64,000 nucleotides of DNA, taken from assembly GCA_964561605.1 (NCBI GenBank), contig CAZLQD010000040.1, positions 55,306-119,305 of the forward strand. The letters are read 5' to 3'. The position numbers and the translations under genes are program-made. Positions 43,357 through 51,952 of the stretch are shown in pieces. Source of the stretch: JALUZX01 sp964561605 (GTDB taxonomy: Bacteria > Planctomycetota > UBA1135 > JALUZX01). How positions within the stretch are numbered: position 1 is the first letter of the stretch; each line of letters opens with the position of its first letter. The notes beneath the pieces were generated by a model that worked only from the letters and a program-made list of their open reading frames with translations, had not been told where the DNA came from and did not search any database.

Positions 43357-44334
43357 GTGAAGAACGGCATGATGGGATTGAGCGTCCCCTTGATGGCAGG
43401 GCTCCTAGCGGCAGGGCTCCCCGCCTGGAACAAGATCGAAGGGCAAGGCCCCGCCTCCGAGGCCCGGGCCAAGAAGGCCCTTCCGGCCCAGGTCTGGCTC
43501 CGGAACTACGCCCCCCAGGCGAGCCGCCGGGCCTTTTCCGCCTGTGACCTGGACCGGGACGACAGGATCACCTTCCGGGAGGCCCACAAGACCCTGGGCC
43601 TCTCCACGCCCCAGGCCTTCGCCCTCTGGGACACCGACCGGGACGGCTGGATCCACTTTCCCGAGTTCGACAGGCGCTACAAGCAGCTCGTCCGGGACGG
43701 CTGGGGCCTGACCCTCAGGGGACCGGCCGTGGTCAGGGCCCCCAAGGATCCCCCCCCATCGACCCTCCTCCCCTTGAAGAAACTCTTCCAGACTCTGGAT
43801 CGCAACGGGGACGGCCGGATCGAACCGGCCGAATGGAGAGGCACGACCCGGGCCATCTCGGCCACCCTCTCCAAGGTTCCCAGCGGCTTCTTCGGCCTGG
43901 ACCGGAACCGGGACGGCACCCTGGAACTGGAAGAGATGGCCCCTCTCCTGGCCCTCTTCCCCGGGCTTTCCCGGAAAGAGACACCGCCCCTTCCCCTGGA
44001 CAAGTCCCTCCCGGCGGACCTCCAGGGGGCGGACCGCAACGGCGACCAGCACCTGGATCTCAGGGAACTGGAGTTCCTCTTCCGAAAGCTCGATCCCGGA
44101 CTGGTGCCCTGGGCCCGGATCCTCTTCCAGAAGAAGGACAAGAACCAGGACGGCCTTCTATCCCCCCGGGAACTCCGGGCGGGGAAGAAGCTCCCTCGCC
44201 GTCCGGCCGGACCGGAAAGAAAGAGGCCATCCCGGGGCGCCCACCCGGCTCCCGGCCCGGCAGGGGGACCCCGCAAGGCCTCCTCCGGAGGTGCGGCCCT
44301 TCTTCCTCGAGGGGACTTCAGCTTCAAGTTCTGA
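43357..44334 (+). CDS. Exported EF-hand protein with six calcium loops
   Basis: 325 residues from a GTG with GGGGAGG six bases upstream. A short hydrophobic signal (MGLSVPLMAGLLAAGLPAW) precedes six EF-hand loops: DLDRDDRITFRE, DTDRDGWIHFPE, DRNGDGRIEPAE, DRNRDGTLELEE, DRNGDQHLDLRE and DKNQDGLLSPRE. The last 55 residues are a Pro/Lys/Gly-rich tail. Expected to bind calcium outside the cytoplasm; whether as buffer, sensor or structural protein cannot be told. A TATACT box at 43300-43305 might belong to its promoter, but no -35 fits. Confidence 0.85.
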   Translation: MKNGMMGLSVPLMAGLLAAGLPAWNKIEGQGPASEARAKKALPAQVWLRNYAPQASRRAFSACDLDRDDRITFREAHKTLGLSTPQAFALWDTDRDGWIHFPEFDRRYKQLVRDGWGLTLRGPAVVRAPKDPPPSTLLPLKKLFQTLDRNGDGRIEPAEWRGTTRAISATLSKVPSGFFGLDRNRDGTLELEEMAPLLALFPGLSRKETPPLPLDKSLPADLQGADRNGDQHLDLRELEFLFRKLDPGLVPWARILFQKKDKNQDGLLSPRELRAGKKLPRRPAGPERKRPSRGAHPAPGPAGGPRKASSGGAALLPRGDFSFKF

Positions 44335-44447
44335 GCCGGCCCCCGGCCTTTCCCCCCCTCCTTCCAAAGGGAAAGAAAAAACCCCCCTCCCGCCCCCGTT
44401 CCTTCTCGTAGAAGGAACTTTCCAGCTCCTTCGAGTTAAGATGGCCC

Positions 44448-44481
44448 CCGGGAGCCGGCCTCCGGCTCCCGGTCCTTTTTT
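44448..44481 (+). terminator. Rho-independent terminator or leader attenuator
   Basis: CCGGGAGCCGG (44448-44458) pairs perfectly with CCGGCTCCCGG (44462-44472), followed by TCCTTTTTT. It can end the EF-hand transcript, but it also lies 24 bases before the start of the next gene, with CCTTCT/AGAAGG at 44401-44415 as a second stem, so it could act as an attenuator if the downstream promoter lies upstream of it. Confidence 0.85.
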
Positions 44482-44504
44482 CTTGTTCGACCCAAGGAGG
44501 CGGG

Positions 44505-47500
44505 ATGAAGACCTTTCTTTCCTGGAGATCCGCCGGAGCGGTTCTCTTCCTGTTCACCCTCTCGGCGCCGGCCCTCCACGCCGGCGATCGGGCCAGGGCC
44601 TTCGAGAAGGAGGCCCTGAACCTGGCGAAGAAGGGAAAATACCTCGAAGCGAAACAATCTGCCGGGAGAGCCCTGGAAGTCCTCCTCTCCGACGAGTGGA
44701 CCTCCACCCCCGAGGACCGGGCCTACGGCGCCTATCTCCTCTCCCTCCTGGAGGACCTCGATTCCAGGACGGGGGACACCCTGGGGACCCTCTCCTTCCT
44801 CTCCGGGCTCAGGGCCTCCTCCAAGACCCTCCCGGGGGAACCCCTCCTGGCCGCCTCCATCGACCTCGTGAGGCAGTCCCTCCTGGAGAAGGCCTTCCGG
44901 TTCAAGGAGGCCCGGGCATTGAATTCCTCCCTGGGATTCCTTTGCGACTGGCAGATCGTAGGCCCCTTCGACAACGAGCGCGGCCGGGGCTTCGGCCGGA
45001 CCTTTCCGCCCGAGAAGAAGATCGACCTCTCCGAGAGCTACCAGGGCAAGAAGAGGAAGATCTCCTGGCGGAGGGTGAACGTCTCGACCGTCCCGGGGGG
45101 AATCGTGGACATGGCCGCCCTCATGAGGCCCAACTCCCAGGTATTGGCCTACGCCGCGACCTGCCTGATCTCCCCCGTCGAGACGGACGCGGTCCTCCGC
45201 GCGGGGAGCGGCGGATCCCTGGCGGTCTGGGTGAACGGCAAGGAGGTGATCCGCCGGGACGCCAGGCGCCCATTCCACCAGGACCAGGACGAAGGTGCGG
45301 TCCACCTCCTCGAAGGTCCCAACCTGGTCCTGGTGAAACTGGGAGCCCAGAAGGATCCCTTCAAGTTCTCCCTCAGGGTCGTTTCCCCCCGGGGAAACAG
45401 GATCCCCGGGATCGAGGCCAAGGCCGAACCGGACCTGGTCCAAAAGGAGCCCCCCGTCTCCACGGCCGCCCCGGGCCCCTGGGCCGAGGGTCCCCTCGCC
45501 CTCCTGGAGGAGATCTACAAGAAGGACAAGAATCCCCGCTGGGCCTATGAGAGGGCCTATCTCCTCACCCGCTTCCAGACCTTCGACGAGGACGTCCGGG
45601 AGGACAGGGACTGGGCCCGCAAGGCCGTCGACGGCGATCCCAAGAATCCTTTCTACCAGTATCTCTACTCCGTCACCCTCGGGCGCCGCGGCGGAATGGC
45701 CGCCGAGAAGGACGAGAATCCCCGGAGGCGGAGACTGGAGGCGACCCTCCGCCTGGACTCCTCCTTCGCCAGGGCCGAATATGCCCTGGCCCGTTACTAC
45801 AAGGACGGGCAGGAAAACCCCACCAGGGCCATGGAGCACGCCAGGAAGGCCCTGGCCGTCAACCCGGGCTACATCGACGCCGGTCTCCTCCTCGCCGAAC
45901 TCCTGGACGACATAGACGCCGGAGTGGAGAGGCGGGCGCTCCTGGAGAACCTCTACGCCACCCCCGGGGGCAGGCTCCATCCCCGGCTCTGCCGGAAGAT
46001 CGTGGGCCTCGCCCTGAACAGGGACAACCTGGGCCGGGCCCTGGCCGTCCGCATGGACCTTCTCTCCCGGCGGGCCTCCCCGGAAACCCTGGTCTCCGCC
46101 GCCCGGACCCTCATCAGGGCGGGGAAGACGGACCGGGCCGCCGCCCTTCTGGAGAAGGGCGCCCGGGCCTGGCCCTTCTCCAGGAAGATCCGGCTGGCCC
46201 AGGCAGATCTCTTCCTTTCCCGGAATGAGATCCTCGAGGCGGAAAAGGCCCTTCAGGCCGTCCTGGACTTCTGTCCCGGCGACGACTCCGTCCTGGTACG
46301 CATGGGCCGTCTCGAGGGTCTCAGGGGCAACAAGGCGGCCATGATCGCCTGGTTCAAGAGGGCCCTCTCCTGGAATCCCAACCTCTCCAAGGTGAAGCGC
46401 CACCTGGACTTCCTCCAGGCCGAGGAGAAGCCCTTCTACGCCGACCTGGAAGTGAAGGCCCGGGACATCCTCAAATCCCCTCCGCCTCCCCCCCCGGACG
46501 CCAAGGAGAAGAACGATCCCTACGACTACCTCCTGCGCCACAAGGTCATCAAGGTCAACAACGACGGCACCAGCCACATCTACGAGCACATCGTCGCCCG
46601 GATCTTCAACGAGGCCGGCGCCGAGCACTTCGACACCTTCGGCAGGTCATATTTCGGCGGTGAACAGTCCGGCCGTATTCTCAAGGCCGAGGTGATCCAT
46701 CCCGACGGGACGGTGGACCGGGCGAGGATCCTCTCCTTCCTGACGGGCATGGGGAGGATCTACGTGGACCTCCCCCCCATCAAGCCCAAGGACGTGGTGA
46801 ACATCGCCTTCCGGATCGACGAGCTGAAGCCCTCCTTCTTCGGGACCTACTTCGGCCACCGCCATATCTTCTCCGCCTCCGACGCCGTGGTGGTCCACGA
46901 CTCCAGGCTCGACGTCCTGGCCAAGAAGGACCGCTACCTGAACCTGTACGAGAAGAACGGCGCCCCGAAGCCCACCGTCGAGAAGGTGGGAAAGGACATG
47001 GTCCTCAGGTCCTGGAGGATGAAGGACCTCCCCCGGGTCGTCCGGGAGAACAACATGCCCGACATCTCCGAGTTCTGCCCCCTCGTGGAGATTTCCACCT
47101 ACAGGAGCTGGAACGACTTCGCCACCTGGTGGTGGAACCTGGTCAAGCGCCAGTACGACTCCTCTCCGGAGATGGAGGCCAAGGTAAGGGAGCTCACCCG
47201 GAACTGTGCCACCGAAACCGAGAAGATCCGTGCGATCTACGACTTCGTGGTCACCGACGTCCGTTACGTAGCATGGGAATTCGGCGTCCACGGCTACAAG
47301 CCCTACAACGCCTCGACCATCTTCAGCAGGCGTCACGGAGACTGCAAGGACAAGGCCATTCTCATCGGCGCCATGCTCAAGCTGGCGGGGATCAAGGCCT
47401 GGCCCGTGCTGATCTACGCCGATCCCAGGAGGTCCAAGGACGACCTCACCCTCCCCCTGGTGAACCACTTCAACCACTGCATCGCCTACGTTCCCAAGGT

Positions 47501-48299
47501 GGGCGACTGGCAGGGAGGCTTCCTGGACGGAACGGCCACCTACCACCCCCTCGGCGTCCTCCCCACCATGGACCACGGCGCCGACGTGCTGGTAGTCGAG
47601 GGGGAGAAGGCCAGGATCGCCAGGATCCCCTGGTCCGATCCCAAGGCCAACCTGGACGACCAGGAGTTCCTGGTGCGCCTCACCCCCGAGGGAGACGCGT
47701 CGGTCCACTTCACGGGGAGGCCCAAGGAGAACCAGGCGGTCTACATCCGGATGGAATACGGCAACGAGCCGGGCAAGAGGAAGGAGAAGCTGGAGAACCG
47801 CTTCTCCCGGATCCTGGGCAAGGTCAAGGTCCTGAAGATGAAGTTCTCCCCCCTCCTGGACCTGGAGAAACCCGTGGTCTACGAGGTGGACATGGATGTG
47901 AAGGAGTTCGCCGAGAAGCGGGGCGACGCCCTGGTCCTCAAGCCCAACTTCCAGCCCGCCCAGTGGACCCGTCTCACGGCGGGAGAGAAGAGGATCCACG
48001 ACCTGATCCTCACCAATCCATGGACGGACCGCTTCGTGGTGCGTTACGAGCTTCCGCCGGGATGGGAGCCCGTCTCCCTGCCCCCGGACGCCTCGGACGA
48101 GAACGACTACGCCGCCTTCAGCGTCAAGTGGCGGCGCAAAGGAAACGAAATCGTGGTGGAAACGGTGAGAACCCTGAAGAAAGAGAGGATCCCCGCCTCG
48201 GCCTACGGAGTGTTCCGTGACTTCGCCGGGAAACTGGACAACGCCGAGACCCAGGAAGTCCTGGTACGGCCGGCCGGAAGCAAAGGAGGTGTGAAATGA
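44505..48299 (+). CDS. Secreted TPR-DUF3857-transglutaminase protein, catalytic triad intact
   Basis: 1264 residues with AAGGAGG before ATG. A signal peptide (ending LHAGD) is followed by TPR-like helices (about 30-650), a DUF3857-type beta domain from about 678 (VIKVNNDGTSHIYEHIVAR), and a transglutaminase-like domain with C947 in RRHGDCKDKA, His at 988 or 991 (NHFNHCIAY) and D1008 (FLDGTATY). A C-terminal beta domain ends the protein. Members are thought to be exported, with cross-linking or peptidase activity; substrate unknown. The stop overlaps the next gene, a paralogue. Confidence 0.85.
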   Translation: MKTFLSWRSAGAVLFLFTLSAPALHAGDRARAFEKEALNLAKKGKYLEAKQSAGRALEVLLSDEWTSTPEDRAYGAYLLSLLEDLDSRTGDTLGTLSFLSGLRASSKTLPGEPLLAASIDLVRQSLLEKAFRFKEARALNSSLGFLCDWQIVGPFDNERGRGFGRTFPPEKKIDLSESYQGKKRKISWRRVNVSTVPGGIVDMAALMRPNSQVLAYAATCLISPVETDAVLRAGSGGSLAVWVNGKEVIRRDARRPFHQDQDEGAVHLLEGPNLVLVKLGAQKDPFKFSLRVVSPRGNRIPGIEAKAEPDLVQKEPPVSTAAPGPWAEGPLALLEEIYKKDKNPRWAYERAYLLTRFQTFDEDVREDRDWARKAVDGDPKNPFYQYLYSVTLGRRGGMAAEKDENPRRRRLEATLRLDSSFARAEYALARYYKDGQENPTRAMEHARKALAVNPGYIDAGLLLAELLDDIDAGVERRALLENLYATPGGRLHPRLCRKIVGLALNRDNLGRALAVRMDLLSRRASPETLVSAARTLIRAGKTDRAAALLEKGARAWPFSRKIRLAQADLFLSRNEILEAEKALQAVLDFCPGDDSVLVRMGRLEGLRGNKAAMIAWFKRALSWNPNLSKVKRHLDFLQAEEKPFYADLEVKARDILKSPPPPPPDAKEKNDPYDYLLRHKVIKVNNDGTSHIYEHIVARIFNEAGAEHFDTFGRSYFGGEQSGRILKAEVIHPDGTVDRARILSFLTGMGRIYVDLPPIKPKDVVNIAFRIDELKPSFFGTYFGHRHIFSASDAVVVHDSRLDVLAKKDRYLNLYEKNGAPKPTVEKVGKDMVLRSWRMKDLPRVVRENNMPDISEFCPLVEISTYRSWNDFATWWWNLVKRQYDSSPEMEAKVRELTRNCATETEKIRAIYDFVVTDVRYVAWEFGVHGYKPYNASTIFSRRHGDCKDKAILIGAMLKLAGIKAWPVLIYADPRRSKDDLTLPLVNHFNHCIAYVPKVGDWQGGFLDGTATYHPLGVLPTMDHGADVLVVEGEKARIARIPWSDPKANLDDQEFLVRLTPEGDASVHFTGRPKENQAVYIRMEYGNEPGKRKEKLENRFSRILGKVKVLKMKFSPLLDLEKPVVYEVDMDVKEFAEKRGDALVLKPNFQPAQWTRLTAGEKRIHDLILTNPWTDRFVVRYELPPGWEPVSLPPDASDENDYAAFSVKWRRKGNEIVVETVRTLKKERIPASAYGVFRDFAGKLDNAETQEVLVRPAGSKGGVK

Positions 48300-51200
48300 A
48301 ACGCGCCGGATTCGCCCGCTTCGCCCTCCTGGGCGCCCTGGTCCTGCCCGTCCTTCCCTGCCGGGCCGCAGGCACCACCGCAGAGACGGCTTCCCGGATT
48401 CTCCTGAAGGCCCTCGCCGGGGCCCCCTTGGACCCCGCCAGGGCCCAGGAGATCCTTGCCGACTGGATCCGGGAGAACCCCGGCTCCCCCCTGGCCGAGG
48501 CGGCCGCAGGCTTCCTCCTCCAGTGCCGCGGCGTCGCCCCCGACCCCCGGCTCGGCGCCGACACCATCCTCTCCCTTCTGAAGACCAAGGGACTCCACGG
48601 CCTGGCGGCGAGGAAACTCCTTGCCGCCGCGGCCCGGGACGCCGCCGCCCGGGGAGACCTGGAGAAGAGGAAGGCCCTCCTGCCCTCGGCGGGAGACCCG
48701 GCCCACTACCTCGTCCTGGGCCCCCTGGGGGACTTCGCCGGGGACCAGCACGGCGTTCCCTTCGCCCCCGAGAAGAACGGGATCGACCTGAAGGCCTCCG
48801 TCGCGGGAACTTTCGGCCCCGTGCGCTGGCGGACCTATACCCGTCCCTGGTACGAGCTCTACGTGGACCTGGGTTCCGGGCTCTACCACGACGAGGGAGC
48901 CTACTACGCCCTTCTCCAGGTGAAGAGCCCCACCACCCGGCCGGCCTGGATCTTCTTCCGGCCTACCGGATCCTGCACGATCCGGTTCAACGGGAAGCGG
49001 ATCTACGACCTCCACACCCCCGAAGAGATCCGGCCTTCCCGGGTCTTCCTCCCGGTGCGCCTGGAGAAGGGGTGGAACCGGGTCCTCGTGAAGACCACAT
49101 CCCAGGATGCCCCCTCTTTCGCCCTCACCTTCGTGGACGGCGTGGGGAGGACCCTGCCGGATTTGACCGAGGAGGAAGGCCTCACCCTCCATCCCCTGCC
49201 CGCCGAGGTCACCGGCCCTCCCCCCGGGGCCTTCCGCGACGGCCTGGCCGTCCTCTCCGGGGAGACCGGCCCCTGGGCTTCCCTCCTGGCGGGAAGGCTC
49301 CTTGCGGAAGACGGCTTCACCTCCAGGGCCCTGGCCCGGATCGAGGCGGGACGCAAGGCCTGGAAGGGAAAGCCCGATCCGGTCTGGTCCCTCCTGGCCG
49401 CCCTGCGACTCCTGAACGCCCGGCACCTTCCTTCGGACTACCGCCGGAACCGGGCCCGAAGCGTCCTGGAGTCCCTTCTCTCCGACCCGGGAGCGGCGGG
49501 TGTCCAGGCCGGCCTCTACATGGCCAACATCCTGGTCTCCGACGACAAGGGTGAGAGGGCCGTCAGGACCCTCAAGAAGATCCTGGCCGCCCACCCCAAG
49601 GTCTTCCCGGCCCACAACCTACTCTACCGGGTATACCGGAACCTCTCCTGGAAGATGGAGGAAGAGAGGGAGCTCCAGGGGCTCCTGAAGGCCGCCCCCA
49701 ACCATCCCGCCATCCTCCTGCGGGCCGCCTCCCTCCAGGAAAGGCGGAACAACCCGGCGGCGGCCTACGAGATCCTCAAGAAGGCCTGTGCCGCCGACCA
49801 GGGCGACGCCAGGCTCCTCTCCCGCGCCAGGCGGGACGCCCTCTCCCTGGGGCGGATCGACGAGGCGCAGGAGTGGTTGAAGAAGGAGATGGCCCTCTCC
49901 CCCGCCGCCCACGACCTCCTCTCCCAGGCGGCATGGATCGCCCTGGACAAGGGGGACTATCCGAAGGCCCTGGAGCTCTGCCGGAAGCTGGAGGAACTCC
50001 AACCGGACCAACCGGCCTGGCCCTACCGTGTGGGAGACATCCTCCTGGAGACGGGGAAGAAGAAGGAGGCCCTGGCGGCCTTCAGGAAATCCCTCTCCCT
50101 GGATCCCTCCCAGACCAAACTCCGCAAGAGGATCGCCCTCCTGGAGGGAAGGGACTGGACCGAGGACTTCGCCGAGTACCGCGTGGACGGTGAGACCATC
50201 ATCCGGGAATTCAAGATGAAGCCCTCCTACAGCGAATCCCACTCCGTCCTGGTCCTGGACCACATGACCGTCCGGGTGAACTCCGACGGTTCCTGGGCGG
50301 CGGAGATCCACCAGATCCGGAGGATCAACGACCTGGAAGGGGTGGACGCCTACGGATCCATCCGGCCCCAGGGCGAGGTGGTGACCCTCCGCTCCTGGTC
50401 CCCCGACGGAACAGTGAGCGAACCCATCAGCGTGGGGGGCGAATACCAGATCCCCGACTTGAAACCCGGGTGCTTCGTCGAGGAAGTCTCCATCGAGACA
50501 CACTCCGAGTCCCTCCGGGCCCCCTGGGAGATCTCCTCCTTCTTCTACTCCAGCTTCGACGAGCCCTTCCTCTGGAGCAGGCTCGTCGTGATCCTTCCCG
50601 AAAAGCGGCGCGGTTCCTTCGCCTGGGGTGGAGGCCTTCCCGCACCGAAGGTGGAGAAGGACGGGTCCAGGCTGGTCTATACCTTCCAGGTGAAAGACCG
50701 GCCCAGGATCGTCAAGGAGTCCTTCATGCCCGGCGAGAAGGAGACCATTCCCTGGTCCCTCTACGGCGAGAACCGGCCGGCCGGGGAGAGCGCCAGGACC
50801 ATGAGGGCCCGCCTTCTCCCCCTCTTCAAGCCATACACGGAGATCCGGAAGGCCGTCGAGAAGGTGTGCGCCGGAAAGAAGGGGGACCTCGCCAAGGCGA
50901 AGGCCGTCTACGACTTCGTCCAGGAGCACGTCCACGACACCCGCGGCTCCAGCAACCCCGTCTCCATCCTGTTGAAGGGTGAAGGGCGGCGCTGGTTCCT
51001 CATGGCGGCCATGTTCCACGCCGCCGGAATCCCCCTGGAGATCGGTTTCGCCCACGGGTCCGCCCCGGGGACGGACAAGGATCCCTTCCCGCCCTTCACC
51101 AACCCGGAAACCCTGTCCTCCTGGTTCCAGCTTCCCTGCCTCCTCCTCGAGCCCAGGGACGGAAGGCCCACGTGGATCTTCGCCGGAATGCCCAGGTATC

Positions 51201-51952
51201 TCCCCTTCGGCATGATCCACCCGGCCCTGGGAGGATCCACGGCGGTTCTCCTGGAAGAGAACGCCCTCTCGGTCCGCTTCATCCCTCCCGTCGCCATGGA
51301 CGCCCGGGCCCAGTTCCTCGTGGAAGGCACCATCCAGTTGGAGCCCCGGGGAAGTGCGAAAGGGCTGTTCACTCTCACCTTCCCGGGTCCCCTGGGATGG
51401 CAGATCAAGGATCTCCTCAAGAAGATCCCCGCGAGCAGGCGGGAGATGTTCCTGAGGAGCCAGATCGTGGCCCCCCTCTTCCGGGGAGCCTTCCTGCGGG
51501 AGTTCCGGCTCCTCGGCCTGGATCCCCCGGAGGCCCCCTTGAAACTCCGCCTCACCCTCCACTACGGCCACTTCCTGACCCGCGAAGCGGGAAAGCCCGC
51601 CATCCCCACGGGGATCCGGCCTTCCAGGCTGGCCGGCCTCGTCCAGAGGCCCAATCGAACCTGGCCCTTCGTCTTCACGAACTACGCCGTCCAGAAGTGG
51701 AAGGTCACCATCGATCCGGGGAAGGCCTGGGAGATCCGGGACTGGCCGGAGAGCGGGATGAAGGTTTTCCACTTCCTCACCTGGAACCTGGCCTTCACCA
51801 AGAAGGGGGGAAAGCTGGTGGTGGACAAGAGCCTGGTCCTCCGGCCGGGCCGGATCCCGGCCTCTCTCTATCCGAGGCTCATCACCGTGTGCCGTTCCAT
51901 CGACGATGCGGAAGCCCGCAAGGTCATCCTTGCGCCCAAGGGCGGGCGCTGA
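48296..51952 (+). CDS. Secreted TPR-DUF3857 protein with degenerate transglutaminase domain
   Basis: 1218 residues, paralogous in layout to the gene before it: signal peptide (ending CRAAG), TPR-like repeats (about 380-640), DUF3857-like domain (about 645-810, containing VRVNSDGSWAAEIHQIRR) and a transglutaminase-like region near 860-920. There the helix KAVYDFVQEHV is kept, but the segment that should carry GDCKDKA reads KGEGRRWFLMAAM, so the catalytic Cys is absent. It starts inside the stop of its partner. The pair may form a complex in which only the first subunit is catalytic; this is inference. Confidence 0.78.
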   Translation: MKRAGFARFALLGALVLPVLPCRAAGTTAETASRILLKALAGAPLDPARAQEILADWIRENPGSPLAEAAAGFLLQCRGVAPDPRLGADTILSLLKTKGLHGLAARKLLAAAARDAAARGDLEKRKALLPSAGDPAHYLVLGPLGDFAGDQHGVPFAPEKNGIDLKASVAGTFGPVRWRTYTRPWYELYVDLGSGLYHDEGAYYALLQVKSPTTRPAWIFFRPTGSCTIRFNGKRIYDLHTPEEIRPSRVFLPVRLEKGWNRVLVKTTSQDAPSFALTFVDGVGRTLPDLTEEEGLTLHPLPAEVTGPPPGAFRDGLAVLSGETGPWASLLAGRLLAEDGFTSRALARIEAGRKAWKGKPDPVWSLLAALRLLNARHLPSDYRRNRARSVLESLLSDPGAAGVQAGLYMANILVSDDKGERAVRTLKKILAAHPKVFPAHNLLYRVYRNLSWKMEEERELQGLLKAAPNHPAILLRAASLQERRNNPAAAYEILKKACAADQGDARLLSRARRDALSLGRIDEAQEWLKKEMALSPAAHDLLSQAAWIALDKGDYPKALELCRKLEELQPDQPAWPYRVGDILLETGKKKEALAAFRKSLSLDPSQTKLRKRIALLEGRDWTEDFAEYRVDGETIIREFKMKPSYSESHSVLVLDHMTVRVNSDGSWAAEIHQIRRINDLEGVDAYGSIRPQGEVVTLRSWSPDGTVSEPISVGGEYQIPDLKPGCFVEEVSIETHSESLRAPWEISSFFYSSFDEPFLWSRLVVILPEKRRGSFAWGGGLPAPKVEKDGSRLVYTFQVKDRPRIVKESFMPGEKETIPWSLYGENRPAGESARTMRARLLPLFKPYTEIRKAVEKVCAGKKGDLAKAKAVYDFVQEHVHDTRGSSNPVSILLKGEGRRWFLMAAMFHAAGIPLEIGFAHGSAPGTDKDPFPPFTNPETLSSWFQLPCLLLEPRDGRPTWIFAGMPRYLPFGMIHPALGGSTAVLLEENALSVRFIPPVAMDARAQFLVEGTIQLEPRGSAKGLFTLTFPGPLGWQIKDLLKKIPASRREMFLRSQIVAPLFRGAFLREFRLLGLDPPEAPLKLRLTLHYGHFLTREAGKPAIPTGIRPSRLAGLVQRPNRTWPFVFTNYAVQKWKVTIDPGKAWEIRDWPESGMKVFHFLTWNLAFTKKGGKLVVDKSLVLRPGRIPASLYPRLITVCRSIDDAEARKVILAPKGGR

